A stretch of 64,000 bases of DNA from Streptomyces spiralis (GCF_014654675.1 NZ_BNBC01000002.1:310001-374000); one strand, 5' to 3'. Counted from the first letter of the stretch, positions 15,750-25,159 are shown. Numbers and translations are program-made. Notes: a model not told the origin generated them from the sequence alone.

Positions 15750-15890
15750 CGCGCCATACTGGGCGAGGGTCTCCCTTGTGGATCAGACCGACGCCGGGAC
15801 ACGGCCCCCGGGCGCGGTCCGCGAGGCGGGCCCGGCCGGGAGGGCGGCGGGGCACACGGTGGCACACGGCGACGGGGGCGGCGGCGCGAG

Positions 15891-18200
15891 ATGGCGGACA
15901 CCAGGCTGATCCAGGGCCGGTACCGGCTGCTCGACCCGATCGGGCGGGGCGGCATGGGCGAGGTCTGGCGGGCGCGGGACGAGTCGCTGGGCCGGCAGGT
16001 CGCCGTCAAGTGCCTCAAGCCGCTCGGCCCGCACCACGACCAGTCCTTCACTCGCGTGCTGCGCGAGCGGTTCCGGCGCGAGGCGAGAGTGGCCGCCGCC
16101 CTCCAGCACCGGGGAGTGACCGTCGTGCACGACTTCGGCGAGTCCGACGGCGTGCTCTACCTGGTGATGGAGCTGCTGGACGGGCGCAACCTCAGCCAGC
16201 TCCTTCAGGACAACGAGCACCGGCCGCTGGCCGTCACCGACGTCCTCGAGATCGCCGAACAGGTCGCCGCCGCCCTCGCCTACACCCACCAGCAGGGCAT
16301 CGTGCACCGGGACCTGAAACCGGCGAACATCGTGCGCCTCGCCGACGGCACCGTGAAGATCTGCGACTTCGGCATCGCCCGCCTCGGCCACGACATCGGT
16401 TTCACCGCCCGGCTGACCGGCACCGGCATCGCCATGGGCACCCCGCACTACATGTCGCCGGAGCAGATCGGCGGCAGCGAGGTCGACCAGCGCAGCGACC
16501 TGTACTCGCTGGGCTGTGTGCTGTACGAGATCGCCACCGGCGCCCCGCCGTTCGACCTCGACGACGCCTGGGCGGTCCTCGTCGGTCACCGCGACACCCC
16601 GCCCGCACCGCCCCGCCGCCACCGCGCCGACCTCCCCGAGTACCTGGAGCAGATCATCCTCGACCTGCTCGCCAAGCTCCCCGAGCAACGGCCGCACGAC
16701 GCCCACGAGTTGACACGTCGTCTCCTCGCCGGCCGGACGGGCCCGCCGTACGTGCCCACGGTGGTCACCGCGCGCCCGCGGCCGGGCCCGCCCGAGCCGA
16801 CGGGCCGCGAGGCCGGCCGGCTGCCGTCCTGGACGCGTGACATGTCCACCGGCCACAAGGCGGCCGGTCCGGGACCGCACAGCACACCCCCGGACGCGGC
16901 GGCGGGTCTGTCCGGCGCGTGGACCGCGCACCCCGCCGTACAGGGCGAGCGCCGTGCCGAGCACCCCGCCACGGGCGCCCGGCCGGACGCCGTGCCGGCC
17001 TCCGCGCCGGGTGCCGTGTCCGCTGCCGGGCCCGATCGGCGGCGCACCCCGCCCCCGGAGGCCGTCGAGGCCCTCGACGGCCGCCACCACGAGGCCCTCG
17101 GCCTGGGGCGGCTCGGCCGCTGGACGGAGGCGGGCGAGATACACCGGGAGGTCGCCGCCGCGCGCGCCCGGCTCCTCGGCGCCGACCACCCCGACACCCT
17201 GGCCAGCCGCTACGAGGTCGCCTTCACCCTCAGCCGCACCGGCCGCGCCGCCGACGCGCTGCGCGAGTACAAGCACGTGGCCGAGGCCCGCATCCGCGCG
17301 CTCGGCCCCGACCACCCGGACACGCTCGCCGCCCGGCAGGAGATGGCGTACGTCCTCGGGCAGCTGGGCCGCCACTTCGACGCCCACCAGGTGTACACGG
17401 CGGTGCTCACCGCACGCGAGCGCACCATGGGCGCCGACCACCCCGACAGCCTGCGCTGCCGGCACAACCTCGCCTTCAACCTCAGCCGACTGGGCCGCCT
17501 CGAGGACTCCTACCGCATGGCCTGCCAGGTGGCCGCCGCCCGCGCCCGGGTGCTCGGCCCGCAGCACCCCGACACCCTGGTCACCCGGTACGAGGTGGCC
17601 TACGCGCTCGGGCAGCTGGGCCGCTGGGCCGAGGCACTGCGGACCTACCGGGAGGTCGCCGAGGCTCGCGCCCGGGTGCTGGGCGCCGACCACATCGACA
17701 CCCTCGCCGCCCGCTACGAGATCGGCATCAGCCTGGGCCGCCTCGGGCGCAGCGCCGAGGCGCTCGAGCTCTACCGCGACCTGATCGAGGACCGCAGCCG
17801 CGTGCACGGCCCCCACCACCCCGAGACCCTGCGGGCCCGCCACGGACTCGGGGTCAATCTCGGGCGTCTCGGCCGCTGGGAGGAGGCCCTCGCCGAGTCC
17901 CGTGACGTGTGCGCCCTGCGCGAGCGGGTCCTCGGCACCGGCCACCCGGACACCCTCGTCAGCCGCCGCGAGGTCGCCGTCGGCCTGGGCTGGCTCGGCC
18001 GCTGGGCCGACGCGCTCACCGAGTACCGCCGGGTGGCCGCCGCCCGCGAGCAGGTCCTGGGCGCCGACCACCCCGACACCCTCGCCAGCCGCAACGACGA
18101 GGCGCACTGCCTGGAACAGCTGGGCCGCGGCGCCGAGGCCGGGGAGCTGTACCGCCGGGTGGCCGTGCTGCGCCAGCAGCGGGCTGCGGGCGGTCGCTGA
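15891..18200 (+). CDS. Ser/Thr protein kinase with C-terminal kinesin-light-chain-type TPR array
   Basis: A Hanks-type kinase of 769 aa without a membrane span. The glycine loop GRGGMGEVWRA, Lys40, HRDLKPAN (Asp141) and DFG (Asp159) are intact, followed by GTPHYMSPEQ. A Pro/Ala-rich linker (about 275-390) leads to eight full 42-residue repeats and part of a ninth, each of the form LGxLGRWxEAL...ARxRVLGxDHPDTLxxRYEVA, the TPR type seen in kinesin light chain and NB-ARC-TPR proteins. The array probably recruits a substrate or partner. The ATG at 15891 is preceded by GGCGGCGGCGCGAG, a poor Shine-Dalgarno. The next gene starts 78 nt downstream. Confidence 0.92.
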   Translation: MADTRLIQGRYRLLDPIGRGGMGEVWRARDESLGRQVAVKCLKPLGPHHDQSFTRVLRERFRREARVAAALQHRGVTVVHDFGESDGVLYLVMELLDGRNLSQLLQDNEHRPLAVTDVLEIAEQVAAALAYTHQQGIVHRDLKPANIVRLADGTVKICDFGIARLGHDIGFTARLTGTGIAMGTPHYMSPEQIGGSEVDQRSDLYSLGCVLYEIATGAPPFDLDDAWAVLVGHRDTPPAPPRRHRADLPEYLEQIILDLLAKLPEQRPHDAHELTRRLLAGRTGPPYVPTVVTARPRPGPPEPTGREAGRLPSWTRDMSTGHKAAGPGPHSTPPDAAAGLSGAWTAHPAVQGERRAEHPATGARPDAVPASAPGAVSAAGPDRRRTPPPEAVEALDGRHHEALGLGRLGRWTEAGEIHREVAAARARLLGADHPDTLASRYEVAFTLSRTGRAADALREYKHVAEARIRALGPDHPDTLAARQEMAYVLGQLGRHFDAHQVYTAVLTARERTMGADHPDSLRCRHNLAFNLSRLGRLEDSYRMACQVAAARARVLGPQHPDTLVTRYEVAYALGQLGRWAEALRTYREVAEARARVLGADHIDTLAARYEIGISLGRLGRSAEALELYRDLIEDRSRVHGPHHPETLRARHGLGVNLGRLGRWEEALAESRDVCALRERVLGTGHPDTLVSRREVAVGLGWLGRWADALTEYRRVAAAREQVLGADHPDTLASRNDEAHCLEQLGRGAEAGELYRRVAVLRQQRAAGGR

Positions 18201-18278
18201 GCCGGGGGCCAACGGGCCAGGTGCGCGCCGGGCCGCGCACCCCTGGCCGAAGTGGATCACTCCGTGTTACCAAGAGCC

Positions 18279-19856
18279 ATGAGCGCACACGAGGCACAGG
18301 GCACGTACGACGCCGTCATCGTCGGCGGCGGGCACAACGGGCTGGTCGCCGCCGCCTACCTGGCCCGGGCAGGCCGGTCGGTGCTGGTCCTGGAACGGCT
18401 GGATCACACCGGCGGAGCGGCCGTCTCCACCCGCCCGTTCGCCGGCGTCGACGCCCGGTTGTCCCGCTACTCCTACCTGGTCAGCCTGCTGCCCAGGAAG
18501 ATCCTCGACGACCTGGGCCTGGACGTGCGGCTGCGCCCCCGCACCGTCTCCTCGTACACACCGGTCGAGCGGAACGGGCGGCCCACCGGGCTGCTCGTCG
18601 GCGGCGGCGAGGAGCGCACCCGGGCGGCCTTCGCCCGGCTCACCGGCTCCGACCGGGAGTACGAGTCCTGGCAGTCCTTCTACGGCATGACCGGCCGCGT
18701 CGCCCGGCGGGTCTTCCCCACGCTCACCGAGCCGCTGCCCACCCGCGAGGAACTGCGCCGCCGCGTCGACGACGAGGACGCCTGGCGGATGCTGTTCGAG
18801 GAGCCGATCGGCGTCGCCGTGGAGGAACGCTTCGCCGACGACCTGGTGCGCGGCGTGGTCCTCACCGACGCCCTCATCGGCACCTTCGCCGACGCCCACG
18901 ATCCGTCCCTCGCGCAGAACCGCTGCTTCCTGTACCACGTGATCGGCGGCGGCACCGGCGCCTGGGACGTCCCGGTCGGCGGCATGGGCGCGCTGACCGA
19001 CGCCCTCGCGGACGCCGCCCGTGCGGCGGGTGCCCGCATCGCCACCGGTCACGAGGTGATCCGGGTGGCCTCCGACGGCCGCAGCGCCGAGGTCACCTAC
19101 CGGACCCCGGAGGGCGAGGGCACGGTCGGCGCCCGGCACGTCCTGGTGAACGCCTCCCCGCAGGCCCTGGCCGCGCTGACCGGCGACGAGCCACCGCGGC
19201 CCGCCGAGGGAGCCCAGCTGAAGGTGAACATGCTGCTCAAGCGGCTGCCGAGGCTGCGCGACACCTCCGTCGACCCGCGCGAGGCCTTCGCCGGCACCTT
19301 CCACATCGCCGAGGGCTACCGCCAGCTGGCCGCCGCGCACGCCCAGGCCGCCGCCGGCGAGCTGCCCGCGGCGCCGCCCTCCGAGATCTACTGCCACTCC
19401 CTGACCGACCCCACCATCCTCGGCCCCGACCTCGTCGAACGGGGTTATCAGACGCTCACCCTGTTCGGCCTGCACACGCCCGCGCGGCTCTTCGCCCGGG
19501 ACAACGACGCCGTACGCGACGAACTGCTGAAGGCCACCCTCGGCCAGCTCGACGCCCACCTCGCCGAACCGCTCGCCGACTGCCTGGCCACGGACGCCGA
19601 CGGCCGGCCCTGCATCGAGGCGAAGACCCCGCTGGACCTGGAGCGCGATCTGCGCCTGCCCGGCGGCAACATCTTCCACCGGGCGCTGAGCTGGCCGTAC
19701 GCCCAGGAGGGTACCGGCCGCTGGGGCGTTGAGACGCGCCACGCCAACGTGCTGCTGTGCGGCGCGGGCGCGGTGCGGGGCGGAGGGGTCAGCGGGGTGC
19801 CGGGGCACAACGCGGCCATGGCGGTACTGGAGGGGCGGCCGGGACAGGAGGGCTGA
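18279..19856 (+). CDS. Phytoene desaturase/PYROXD2-like FAD-dependent oxidoreductase
   Basis: An FAD-dependent oxidoreductase of 525 aa in the carotenoid-desaturase/isomerase superfamily. The N-terminal Rossmann motif VIVGGGHNGLVAAAYLARAG is followed by VLVLERLDHTGGAA; GGTGAWDVPVGGMGALTDAL and the C-terminal [20 protein letters not shown] match the PYROXD2/CrtI-like end that binds FAD. No crtE or crtB lies nearby, so a carotenoid substrate is unsupported. The ATG at 18279 is chosen by homology of the start; a GTG at 18252 is open. It may be co-transcribed with the upstream kinase. Confidence 0.85.
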   Translation: MSAHEAQGTYDAVIVGGGHNGLVAAAYLARAGRSVLVLERLDHTGGAAVSTRPFAGVDARLSRYSYLVSLLPRKILDDLGLDVRLRPRTVSSYTPVERNGRPTGLLVGGGEERTRAAFARLTGSDREYESWQSFYGMTGRVARRVFPTLTEPLPTREELRRRVDDEDAWRMLFEEPIGVAVEERFADDLVRGVVLTDALIGTFADAHDPSLAQNRCFLYHVIGGGTGAWDVPVGGMGALTDALADAARAAGARIATGHEVIRVASDGRSAEVTYRTPEGEGTVGARHVLVNASPQALAALTGDEPPRPAEGAQLKVNMLLKRLPRLRDTSVDPREAFAGTFHIAEGYRQLAAAHAQAAAGELPAAPPSEIYCHSLTDPTILGPDLVERGYQTLTLFGLHTPARLFARDNDAVRDELLKATLGQLDAHLAEPLADCLATDADGRPCIEAKTPLDLERDLRLPGGNIFHRALSWPYAQEGTGRWGVETRHANVLLCGAGAVRGGGVSGVPGHNAAMAVLEGRPGQEG

Positions 19857-19955
19857 ATGCCTCGGCCGCCGTGGGGCACTCCGACAGTGCGAAGTTTTCG
19901 TCAGCAAGACCGGGCCGCCCGGCGGCGGCCGTACCACCCCCCACGGGAGGCTCCC

Positions 19956-20147
19956 ATGGCCGACCTCAGCCCCATCGACCTGCAGAAGGCCCTCAGCGGC
20001 ATGGACTACCCGACGGACAAGCAGCATCTGGTCGAGCGAGCCAAGAAGAACAAGGCGAACGAGAAGATCGTCAGCCGGCTCGGCGGCCTCAAGCAGGACC
20101 ACTTCGACGGACCGAACGAGGTGCAGAAGGCCGTCTTCAACGAGTGA
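19956..20147 (+). CDS. DUF2795 small helical protein
   Basis: A small protein of 63 aa whose residues 4-62 (LSPIDLQKALSGMDYPTDKQ, LVERAKKNKANEKIVSRLGG) form the DUF2795 domain, common in actinobacteria and often stress-induced. GGGAGG lies 5 nt before the ATG at 19956. It stands alone between the desaturase-like gene and a terminator. The function is unknown. Confidence 0.88.
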   Translation: MADLSPIDLQKALSGMDYPTDKQHLVERAKKNKANEKIVSRLGGLKQDHFDGPNEVQKAVFNE

Positions 20148-20174
20148 GGCCGTCTTCGGCAGTCCGTCCCAGGT

Positions 20175-20209
20175 GAGTGGGGCCGTCTCCCAGGGGTGAC
20201 GGCCCACTC
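20175..20209. terminator. Bidirectional terminator after the DUF2795 gene
   Basis: A stem of GAGTGGGGCCGTC with GACGGCCCACTC (one bulged G) and a 10-nt loop lies between convergent stops at 20147 and 20240. Confidence 0.65.
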
Positions 20210-20239
20210 CCGTCCGCGAAGCCGTTCGCCGGACACCCC

Positions 20240-22036
20240 CTAGTCCTCCGAGGCCGTCCACCCCGTGGCCGTCACCCGTGCCCCGTCCGCCGGGCGGGCC
20301 TCGTCGAATAGGACGCGGTCGCCCACGTCGACCCGCTGGGCGTCGACGTAGGCGCCGCGCCCCACGTACAGCCGGTCCGTCGCGTACCGCCAGCGCAGTG
20401 TCAGCTGCCGGGCCGCCGGGAGGTCGGCGGTGAGCCGGTGCCAGACGCGGCCGGAGAAGCCGGTGGCGGTGCCCGCCGGGTACTGCTGCGGCTGCTCGCC
20501 CCGGCGCGTCGTCGTGAACGGGACCGGCTGCCAGGTGGCGCCCCCGTCGGCCGTGGACTCCAGGAAGAGCAGGTCCGACTGCGGCTCGGTGTCCCACCAC
20601 AGGGAGCAGCGCAGCCGCGCACCGCCGCCGGAGGTGTCCAGCGCGGGCAGGGCGAGGGTCGCCGTGGTCGCGCTCGCCATGCCGGAGAACCAGGCCCTGC
20701 GGCCCCGGTCCGGGCGGACGGCCACGGCCCGCGCCAGGTTGTTGCCGGCCGCGACCCGCGGAGCCGAGCCGGAGCGCCAGGTGCGCACCGGATGAACGGA
20801 GTTGCCGAGGACGACCAGGAAGGAGTCGGTCGTCGGGTCCAGGACCAGACAGGTGCCGGTGAAGCCGGTGTGTCCGGCCGTGTGCGGGGTGGCCATGGCG
20901 CCCATGTACCAGTGCTGGTACAGCTCGAAGCCCAGGCCGTGGTTGTCACCGGGGAAGGCGGTGTTGAAGTCGGTGAACATCAGCTCCACCGACTCCGGCT
21001 CCAGGATGCGGGCGTGCCCGTAGGCGCCGCCGTTGAGCAGCGTCCGGCCGAGTACTGCCAGGTCCCAGGCGCTGGAGAACACCCCCGCGTGCCCGGCCAC
21101 GCCACCGAGACTGAACGCGTTCTCGTCGTGCACCTCGCCCCACACCAGGCCCCGGTCGAGACCGGACCACGGCAGGCGGGCGTCCTCGGTGGCCGCGATG
21201 TCCGGCTTCCAGGAAGCGGGCGGGTTGTACCGGGTGCGGTGCAGGCCGAGCGGGCCGGTGATCTCCTCGGCCAGCAGCACGTCCAGGGTGCGGCCCGTGA
21301 TCTTCTCCAGGACCAGTTGGAGGGAGATCATGTTCAGGTCGGAGTAGAGGTACGCGGTGCCGGGCGGGTTCAGCGGCGCCTCGTTCCAGATCAGCTCCAG
21401 CTTCTGCTCGTACGTCGGCGCGCTGTACAGCGGGATCCAGGCGCGGAAACCCGAGGTGTGCGTGAGGAGCTGGCGGATCGTCACCTCCTGTTTGCCCGCG
21501 CGCCCGAAGTCCGGGAGGTAGGAGGCGACCTTGCCCTCCAGCTCCAGCGTGCCCCGCTCGATCTGCTGCACGGCCAGGATCGAGGTGAACAGCTTGGAGA
21601 CGGAGGCCAGGTCGTAGACGGTGTCCCGGGTCGCCGGACGCTGCTGCTCGGGCGGGAACTCCACACCGGCGTCGGTCTTCTCGTCGTACGACGCGTAGCG
21701 CACCGCCATGCCGATCGGCTCGTGCAGCGCCACGGTGCCGCCGCGGCCCGCGAGCAGCACGGCGCCCGCGTACCAGGGGTGTTTGGGGGAGGGGCCGAGG
21801 AACGCCTCGGCGTCGGTGACGAGTTGACGCAGCGGGGCGGGGAGCAGCCCGGCCCGTTCGGGCGAGCCGTACCGCAACGTGGGCCGGCCCGCCGGGGAGG
21901 CGGGCGGTCCGGCCGCGGCGGCCGGGCCCGCGGGCAGGGCGGCCAGGCCCAGCGCACCACCCAGGAGCAGGGAGACTCGGCCCAGTTGACGGCGGGTCAT
22001 CCCGCGTCCGTCTCTGTCCGCCGCGCCGTCGGTCAT
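20240..22036 (-). CDS. Tat-exported serine hydrolase, class C beta-lactamase fold
   Basis: A secreted enzyme of 598 aa. A twin-arginine signal (TRRQLGRVSLLLGGALGLAA, then PAAAA) is followed by a class C beta-lactamase/penicillin-binding fold: SVSK holds the nucleophile Ser and Lys, YSD the second-motif Tyr, and HTGFTG the third motif. HTSGF and GGVAGHAGVFSS are family blocks. About 150 C-terminal residues form an extra beta-rich domain. GGGAGG lies 7 nt before the ATG at 22036. Such enzymes are often esterases or muropeptide hydrolases linked to amino-sugar recycling; the GAAA/TTTC sites upstream fit that but do not prove it. Confidence 0.85.
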   Translation of the reverse strand: MTDGAADRDGRGMTRRQLGRVSLLLGGALGLAALPAGPAAAAGPPASPAGRPTLRYGSPERAGLLPAPLRQLVTDAEAFLGPSPKHPWYAGAVLLAGRGGTVALHEPIGMAVRYASYDEKTDAGVEFPPEQQRPATRDTVYDLASVSKLFTSILAVQQIERGTLELEGKVASYLPDFGRAGKQEVTIRQLLTHTSGFRAWIPLYSAPTYEQKLELIWNEAPLNPPGTAYLYSDLNMISLQLVLEKITGRTLDVLLAEEITGPLGLHRTRYNPPASWKPDIAATEDARLPWSGLDRGLVWGEVHDENAFSLGGVAGHAGVFSSAWDLAVLGRTLLNGGAYGHARILEPESVELMFTDFNTAFPGDNHGLGFELYQHWYMGAMATPHTAGHTGFTGTCLVLDPTTDSFLVVLGNSVHPVRTWRSGSAPRVAAGNNLARAVAVRPDRGRRAWFSGMASATTATLALPALDTSGGGARLRCSLWWDTEPQSDLLFLESTADGGATWQPVPFTTTRRGEQPQQYPAGTATGFSGRVWHRLTADLPAARQLTLRWRYATDRLYVGRGAYVDAQRVDVGDRVLFDEARPADGARVTATGWTASED

Positions 22037-22061
22037 CGTGAGGCCTCCCGTCGTACTGACT

Positions 22062-22102
22062 GAAAGTATCTTTCGGGACTTGCCGTGCGGGGTGAAACTT
22101 TC
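22062..22102 (-). promoter_or_regulatory. Pair of GAAA/TTTC palindromes upstream of the serine hydrolase
   Basis: GAAAGTATCTTTC (22062-22074) and GAAACTTTC (22094-22102) lie 26 and 58 nt before the start, centred about 30 bp (three helical turns) apart. Sites of this form are typical of RpiR/MurR-class regulators of amino-sugar catabolism; the assignment is inference. Confidence 0.55.
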
Positions 22103-22243
22103 CTGTCAGAAGAGGCCCTTGTCAACGGGGCATGCGGAGCCCGGCGAGGACGGAACGGAGGAGGGCGAGCTTGGGCCGCGGTCGCGCACCCACACGGTCC
22201 TGGCGCTTGACCTCGCTCCGTGACGGGCCGAGGATCATCTGTC

Positions 22244-23758
22244 ATGACGCCTGGACACGGGAGCACGGTCGACGGAGTCCTGCGGCGCAGCGCCCGGCGC
22301 ACCCCGGCGCGGGTCGCGCTCGAGTACGGCGAGCGCTCCTGGACGTACGCCGAACTCGACGACGCCGTCTCCCGGGCGGCAAGCGCCCTGCTCGACCAGG
22401 GGCTCGCCCCCGGCGACCGGGTCGGCGCCTACGCCCACAACTCCGACGCCTATCTGATCGCCTTCCTCGCCTGTGCCCGCGCGGGCCTGGTGCACGTGCC
22501 CGTCAACCAGAACCTCACCGGGGACGAACTCGCCTACATCGTCGGCCAGTCCGGCAGCGCGCTCGTCCTCGCCGACCCGGACCTCGCCGGGCGGCTTCCG
22601 GCGTCCGCGCGGTCGTTGCCCCTGCGCGACGCCGAGGACTCGCTGCTGGCCGCGCTGCCGTCAACGCCGCCGTACGACGGCCCCGAGCCGCGCGGCGAGG
22701 ACCTGGTGCAGCTGCTCTACACCTCGGGCACCACCGCCCTGCCCAAGGGCGCGATGATGACGCACCGGGCGCTGGTCCACGAGTACCTGAGCGCGATCAC
22801 CGCCCTCGACCTGAGCGCGGGCGACCGGCCGGTGCACGCGCTGCCGCTCTACCACTCGGCGCAGATGCACGTGTTCCTGCTGCCGTACCTCGCCGTCGGC
22901 GCGACGAACATCGTCCTCGACGCACCCGACGGCGACCGGATCCTCGACCTCGTGGAGGCCGGGCGCGCGGACAGTCTGTTCGCCCCGCCCACCGTCTGGA
23001 TCGGCCTGGCGGGCCGCCCCGACTTCGCCGGCCGGAACCTCGAGGGACTGCGCAAGGCGTACTACGGGGCCTCGATCATGCCGGTGCCGGTCCTGGAGCG
23101 CCTGCGGGACCGCCTCCCCGGGCTGGCGTTCTACAACTGCTTCGGCCAGAGCGAGATCGGGCCGCTGGCCATGGTGCTGGGCCCCGACGAGCACCAGGGC
23201 CGGATGGACTCCTGCGGGCGGCCGGTGCTCTTCGTGGACGCCCGGGTGGTCGACGAGGACGGCAAGGACGTGCCCGACGGCACCCCCGGCGAAGTCGTCT
23301 ACCGCTCCCCGCAGTTGTGCGAGGGTTACTGGGGCAAGCCCGAGGAGACCGCCGAGGCGTTCCGGGACGGCTGGTTCCACTCCGGCGACCTCGCGGTGCG
23401 CGACGCGCACGGCTACTACACGGTCGTGGACCGGGTGAAGGACGTCATCAACTCCGGTGGTGTGCTGGTGGCCTCCCGCCAGGTCGAGGACGCCCTGTAC
23501 ACGCACCCGCGGGTCGCCGAGGTGGCCGTGGTCGGCCTGCCCGACGACCGGTGGATCGAGGCCGTCACGGCGTTCGTCGTGCCGCGCGGCGAGGTCACCG
23601 AGGCCGAGCTGATCGCCCACGCCCGCGAGCGGCTCGCCCACTTCAAGGCGCCCAAGACGGTGGTCTTCGTGCCCGACCTGCCGCGCAACGCCAGCGGCAA
23701 GATCCTCAAGCGGCAACTGCGCACACGGGTCACGAGCGCAGGTCCACGATCCTCCTGA
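22244..23758 (+). CDS. Fatty-acyl-CoA synthetase (AMP-forming)
   Basis: An ANL-superfamily acyl-CoA ligase of 504 aa that activates a carboxylate through an acyl-adenylate. Core motifs are LLYTSGTTALPKGAMMTHRA (phosphate loop), YYGASIMP, YNCFGQSE, DGWFHSGDLAVRD, DRVKDVINSGG and the C-terminal catalytic Lys in NASGKILKRQ. The ATG at 22244 has GAGG 10 nt upstream. Its last 29 bases overlap the end of the convergent phenylacetate-CoA ligase gene. The motif set fits medium- or long-chain fatty-acid ligases; chain length cannot be judged. Confidence 0.92.
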   Translation: MTPGHGSTVDGVLRRSARRTPARVALEYGERSWTYAELDDAVSRAASALLDQGLAPGDRVGAYAHNSDAYLIAFLACARAGLVHVPVNQNLTGDELAYIVGQSGSALVLADPDLAGRLPASARSLPLRDAEDSLLAALPSTPPYDGPEPRGEDLVQLLYTSGTTALPKGAMMTHRALVHEYLSAITALDLSAGDRPVHALPLYHSAQMHVFLLPYLAVGATNIVLDAPDGDRILDLVEAGRADSLFAPPTVWIGLAGRPDFAGRNLEGLRKAYYGASIMPVPVLERLRDRLPGLAFYNCFGQSEIGPLAMVLGPDEHQGRMDSCGRPVLFVDARVVDEDGKDVPDGTPGEVVYRSPQLCEGYWGKPEETAEAFRDGWFHSGDLAVRDAHGYYTVVDRVKDVINSGGVLVASRQVEDALYTHPRVAEVAVVGLPDDRWIEAVTAFVVPRGEVTEAELIAHARERLAHFKAPKTVVFVPDLPRNASGKILKRQLRTRVTSAGPRSS

Positions 23759-25022
23759 TCTTGCCCACCGAACGCTCCAGGGACTCCGGCTCCACGATCT
23801 CCACCGCGACCGACACCCCGATGCCGTCCTTGACCGCGGCCGTGATGGAGCGGGCGGCGGCCTCCCGGGCGGCCGGGCCGGTGCCGGGGCGGGCCTCCGC
23901 GCGGACCGTGAGCGCGTCGAGCCGGCCCTCGCGGGTGAGGCGGAGCTGGAAGTGCGGGGCGACACCCGGGGTGCGCAGGACGATCTCCTCGATCTGCGTG
24001 GGGAAGAGGTTCACCCCGCGCAGGATCACCATGTCGTCGCTGCGGCCGGTGATCTTCTCCATGCGCCGGAAGACCCGCGCCGTGCCCGGCAGCAGCCGCG
24101 TCAGGTCCCGGGTCCGGTAGCGCACGACCGGCATCGCCTGCTTGGTGAGCGAGGTGAACACCAGTTCCCCCTCCGCGCCCTCCGGCAGCACCTCGCCGGT
24201 GATCGGGTCGACGACCTCCGGGTAGAAGTGGTCCTCCCAGATGTGCAGGCCGTCCTTGGTCTCCACGCACTCCTGCGCGACGCCCGGCCCGATCACCTCC
24301 GACAGCCCGTAGATGTCGACCGCGTCGATCCCGAACCGCTCCTCGATCTCCCTGCGCATCTCCTCGGTCCACGGCTCGGCCCCGAAGACCCCGACCCGCA
24401 GCGAGGTGGAGCGTGGATCGACGCCCTGGCGTTCGAACTCGTCGAGCAGCGTCAGCATGTAGGACGGGGTCACCATGATGATCCGGGGCTCGAGGTCCTG
24501 GATCAGCTGCACCTGCCGGGCGGTCATGCCGCCCGAGGCCGGGACGACCGTGCAGCCGAGCCGCTCGGCGCCGTAGTGGGCGCCGAGGCCGCCGGTGAAC
24601 AGTCCGTAGCCGTACGCCACGTGCACGGTGTCGCCGGGCCGGGCGCCCGCCGCGCGCAGCGACCGGGCCACCATGTCCGCCCACATGGACAGATCGTCGT
24701 CGGTGTAGCCGACCACCGTGGGACGCCCGGTGGTGCCGCTGGAGGCGTGGATACGGCGGATGCGTTCGCGGGGCACGGCGAACATCCCGTACGGGTAGTT
24801 CTCGCGCAGGTCCGCCTTGGAAGTGAAGGGGAAGAGGGACAGGTCGGCGAGTGAACGGCAGTCCTCCGGACGTACACCTGCCTTGTCGAAGGACTCCCGG
24901 TAGAACGGCACGTTCTCGTACGCGTGCCGCAGCGAGGCCCGCAGCCGCTCCAGCTGCAGCGCCCGCAGCTCAGCCACGTCCAGCCGTTCCCCCGAGTCCA
25001 GCAGCTCCGTCGCCTGCGCCAT
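23730..25022 (-). CDS. paaK: Phenylacetate-CoA ligase
   Basis: The first enzyme of aerobic phenylacetate catabolism, making phenylacetyl-CoA from phenylacetate, ATP and CoA; 430 aa. PaaK signatures are RIHASSGTTGRPTVVGYT (phosphate loop), YGYGLFTGGLGAHYGAERLG, DIYGLSEVIGPGVA, RYRTRDLTRLLPG and GRSDDMVILRGVNLFPTQIE. The ATG at 25022 has GGGAG 8 nt upstream. No paaABCDE ring-oxidation genes are near, so the product must feed an operon elsewhere or another use. A TetR-type palindrome lies 36 nt upstream. Confidence 0.95.
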   Translation of the reverse strand: MAQATELLDSGERLDVAELRALQLERLRASLRHAYENVPFYRESFDKAGVRPEDCRSLADLSLFPFTSKADLRENYPYGMFAVPRERIRRIHASSGTTGRPTVVGYTDDDLSMWADMVARSLRAAGARPGDTVHVAYGYGLFTGGLGAHYGAERLGCTVVPASGGMTARQVQLIQDLEPRIIMVTPSYMLTLLDEFERQGVDPRSTSLRVGVFGAEPWTEEMRREIEERFGIDAVDIYGLSEVIGPGVAQECVETKDGLHIWEDHFYPEVVDPITGEVLPEGAEGELVFTSLTKQAMPVVRYRTRDLTRLLPGTARVFRRMEKITGRSDDMVILRGVNLFPTQIEEIVLRTPGVAPHFQLRLTREGRLDALTVRAEARPGTGPAAREAAARSITAAVKDGIGVSVAVEIVEPESLERSVGKIRRIVDLRS

Positions 25023-25057
25023 CCGGAACTCTCCCTCACTTACCACGACAATACGGT

Positions 25058-25075
25058 CGACCGATCATTCGGTCG
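25058..25075 (-). promoter_or_regulatory. TetR/PaaR-like operator upstream of paaK
   Basis: CGACCGA and TCGGTCG are perfect arms separated by 4 nt. The core ACCGATCATTCGGT fits the ACCGNNCNNNCGGT-type box that I recall for actinobacterial PaaR, the TetR-family phenylacetyl-CoA sensor. No TetR gene is adjacent. Confidence 0.6.
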
Positions 25076-25159
25076 AGATGCTGGGATCAGTAATCCAGGC
25101 CGTCCGGCCCCAGGCAAGACCCGAGGGGAAATTCCCTCGGCGGCCGGCCCTCCCGGCGG

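Noticed and set aside
17070..18190. Satellite-like tandem DNA repeats of about 126 bp
   Set aside because: They encode the 42-residue TPR units of the kinase and are explained by the protein, not by a separate repeat element.
20240..22036. Beta-lactam resistance gene
   Set aside because: The class C fold is shared by many esterases and peptidases; the extra C-terminal domain and amino-sugar-type operators do not favour a true beta-lactamase.
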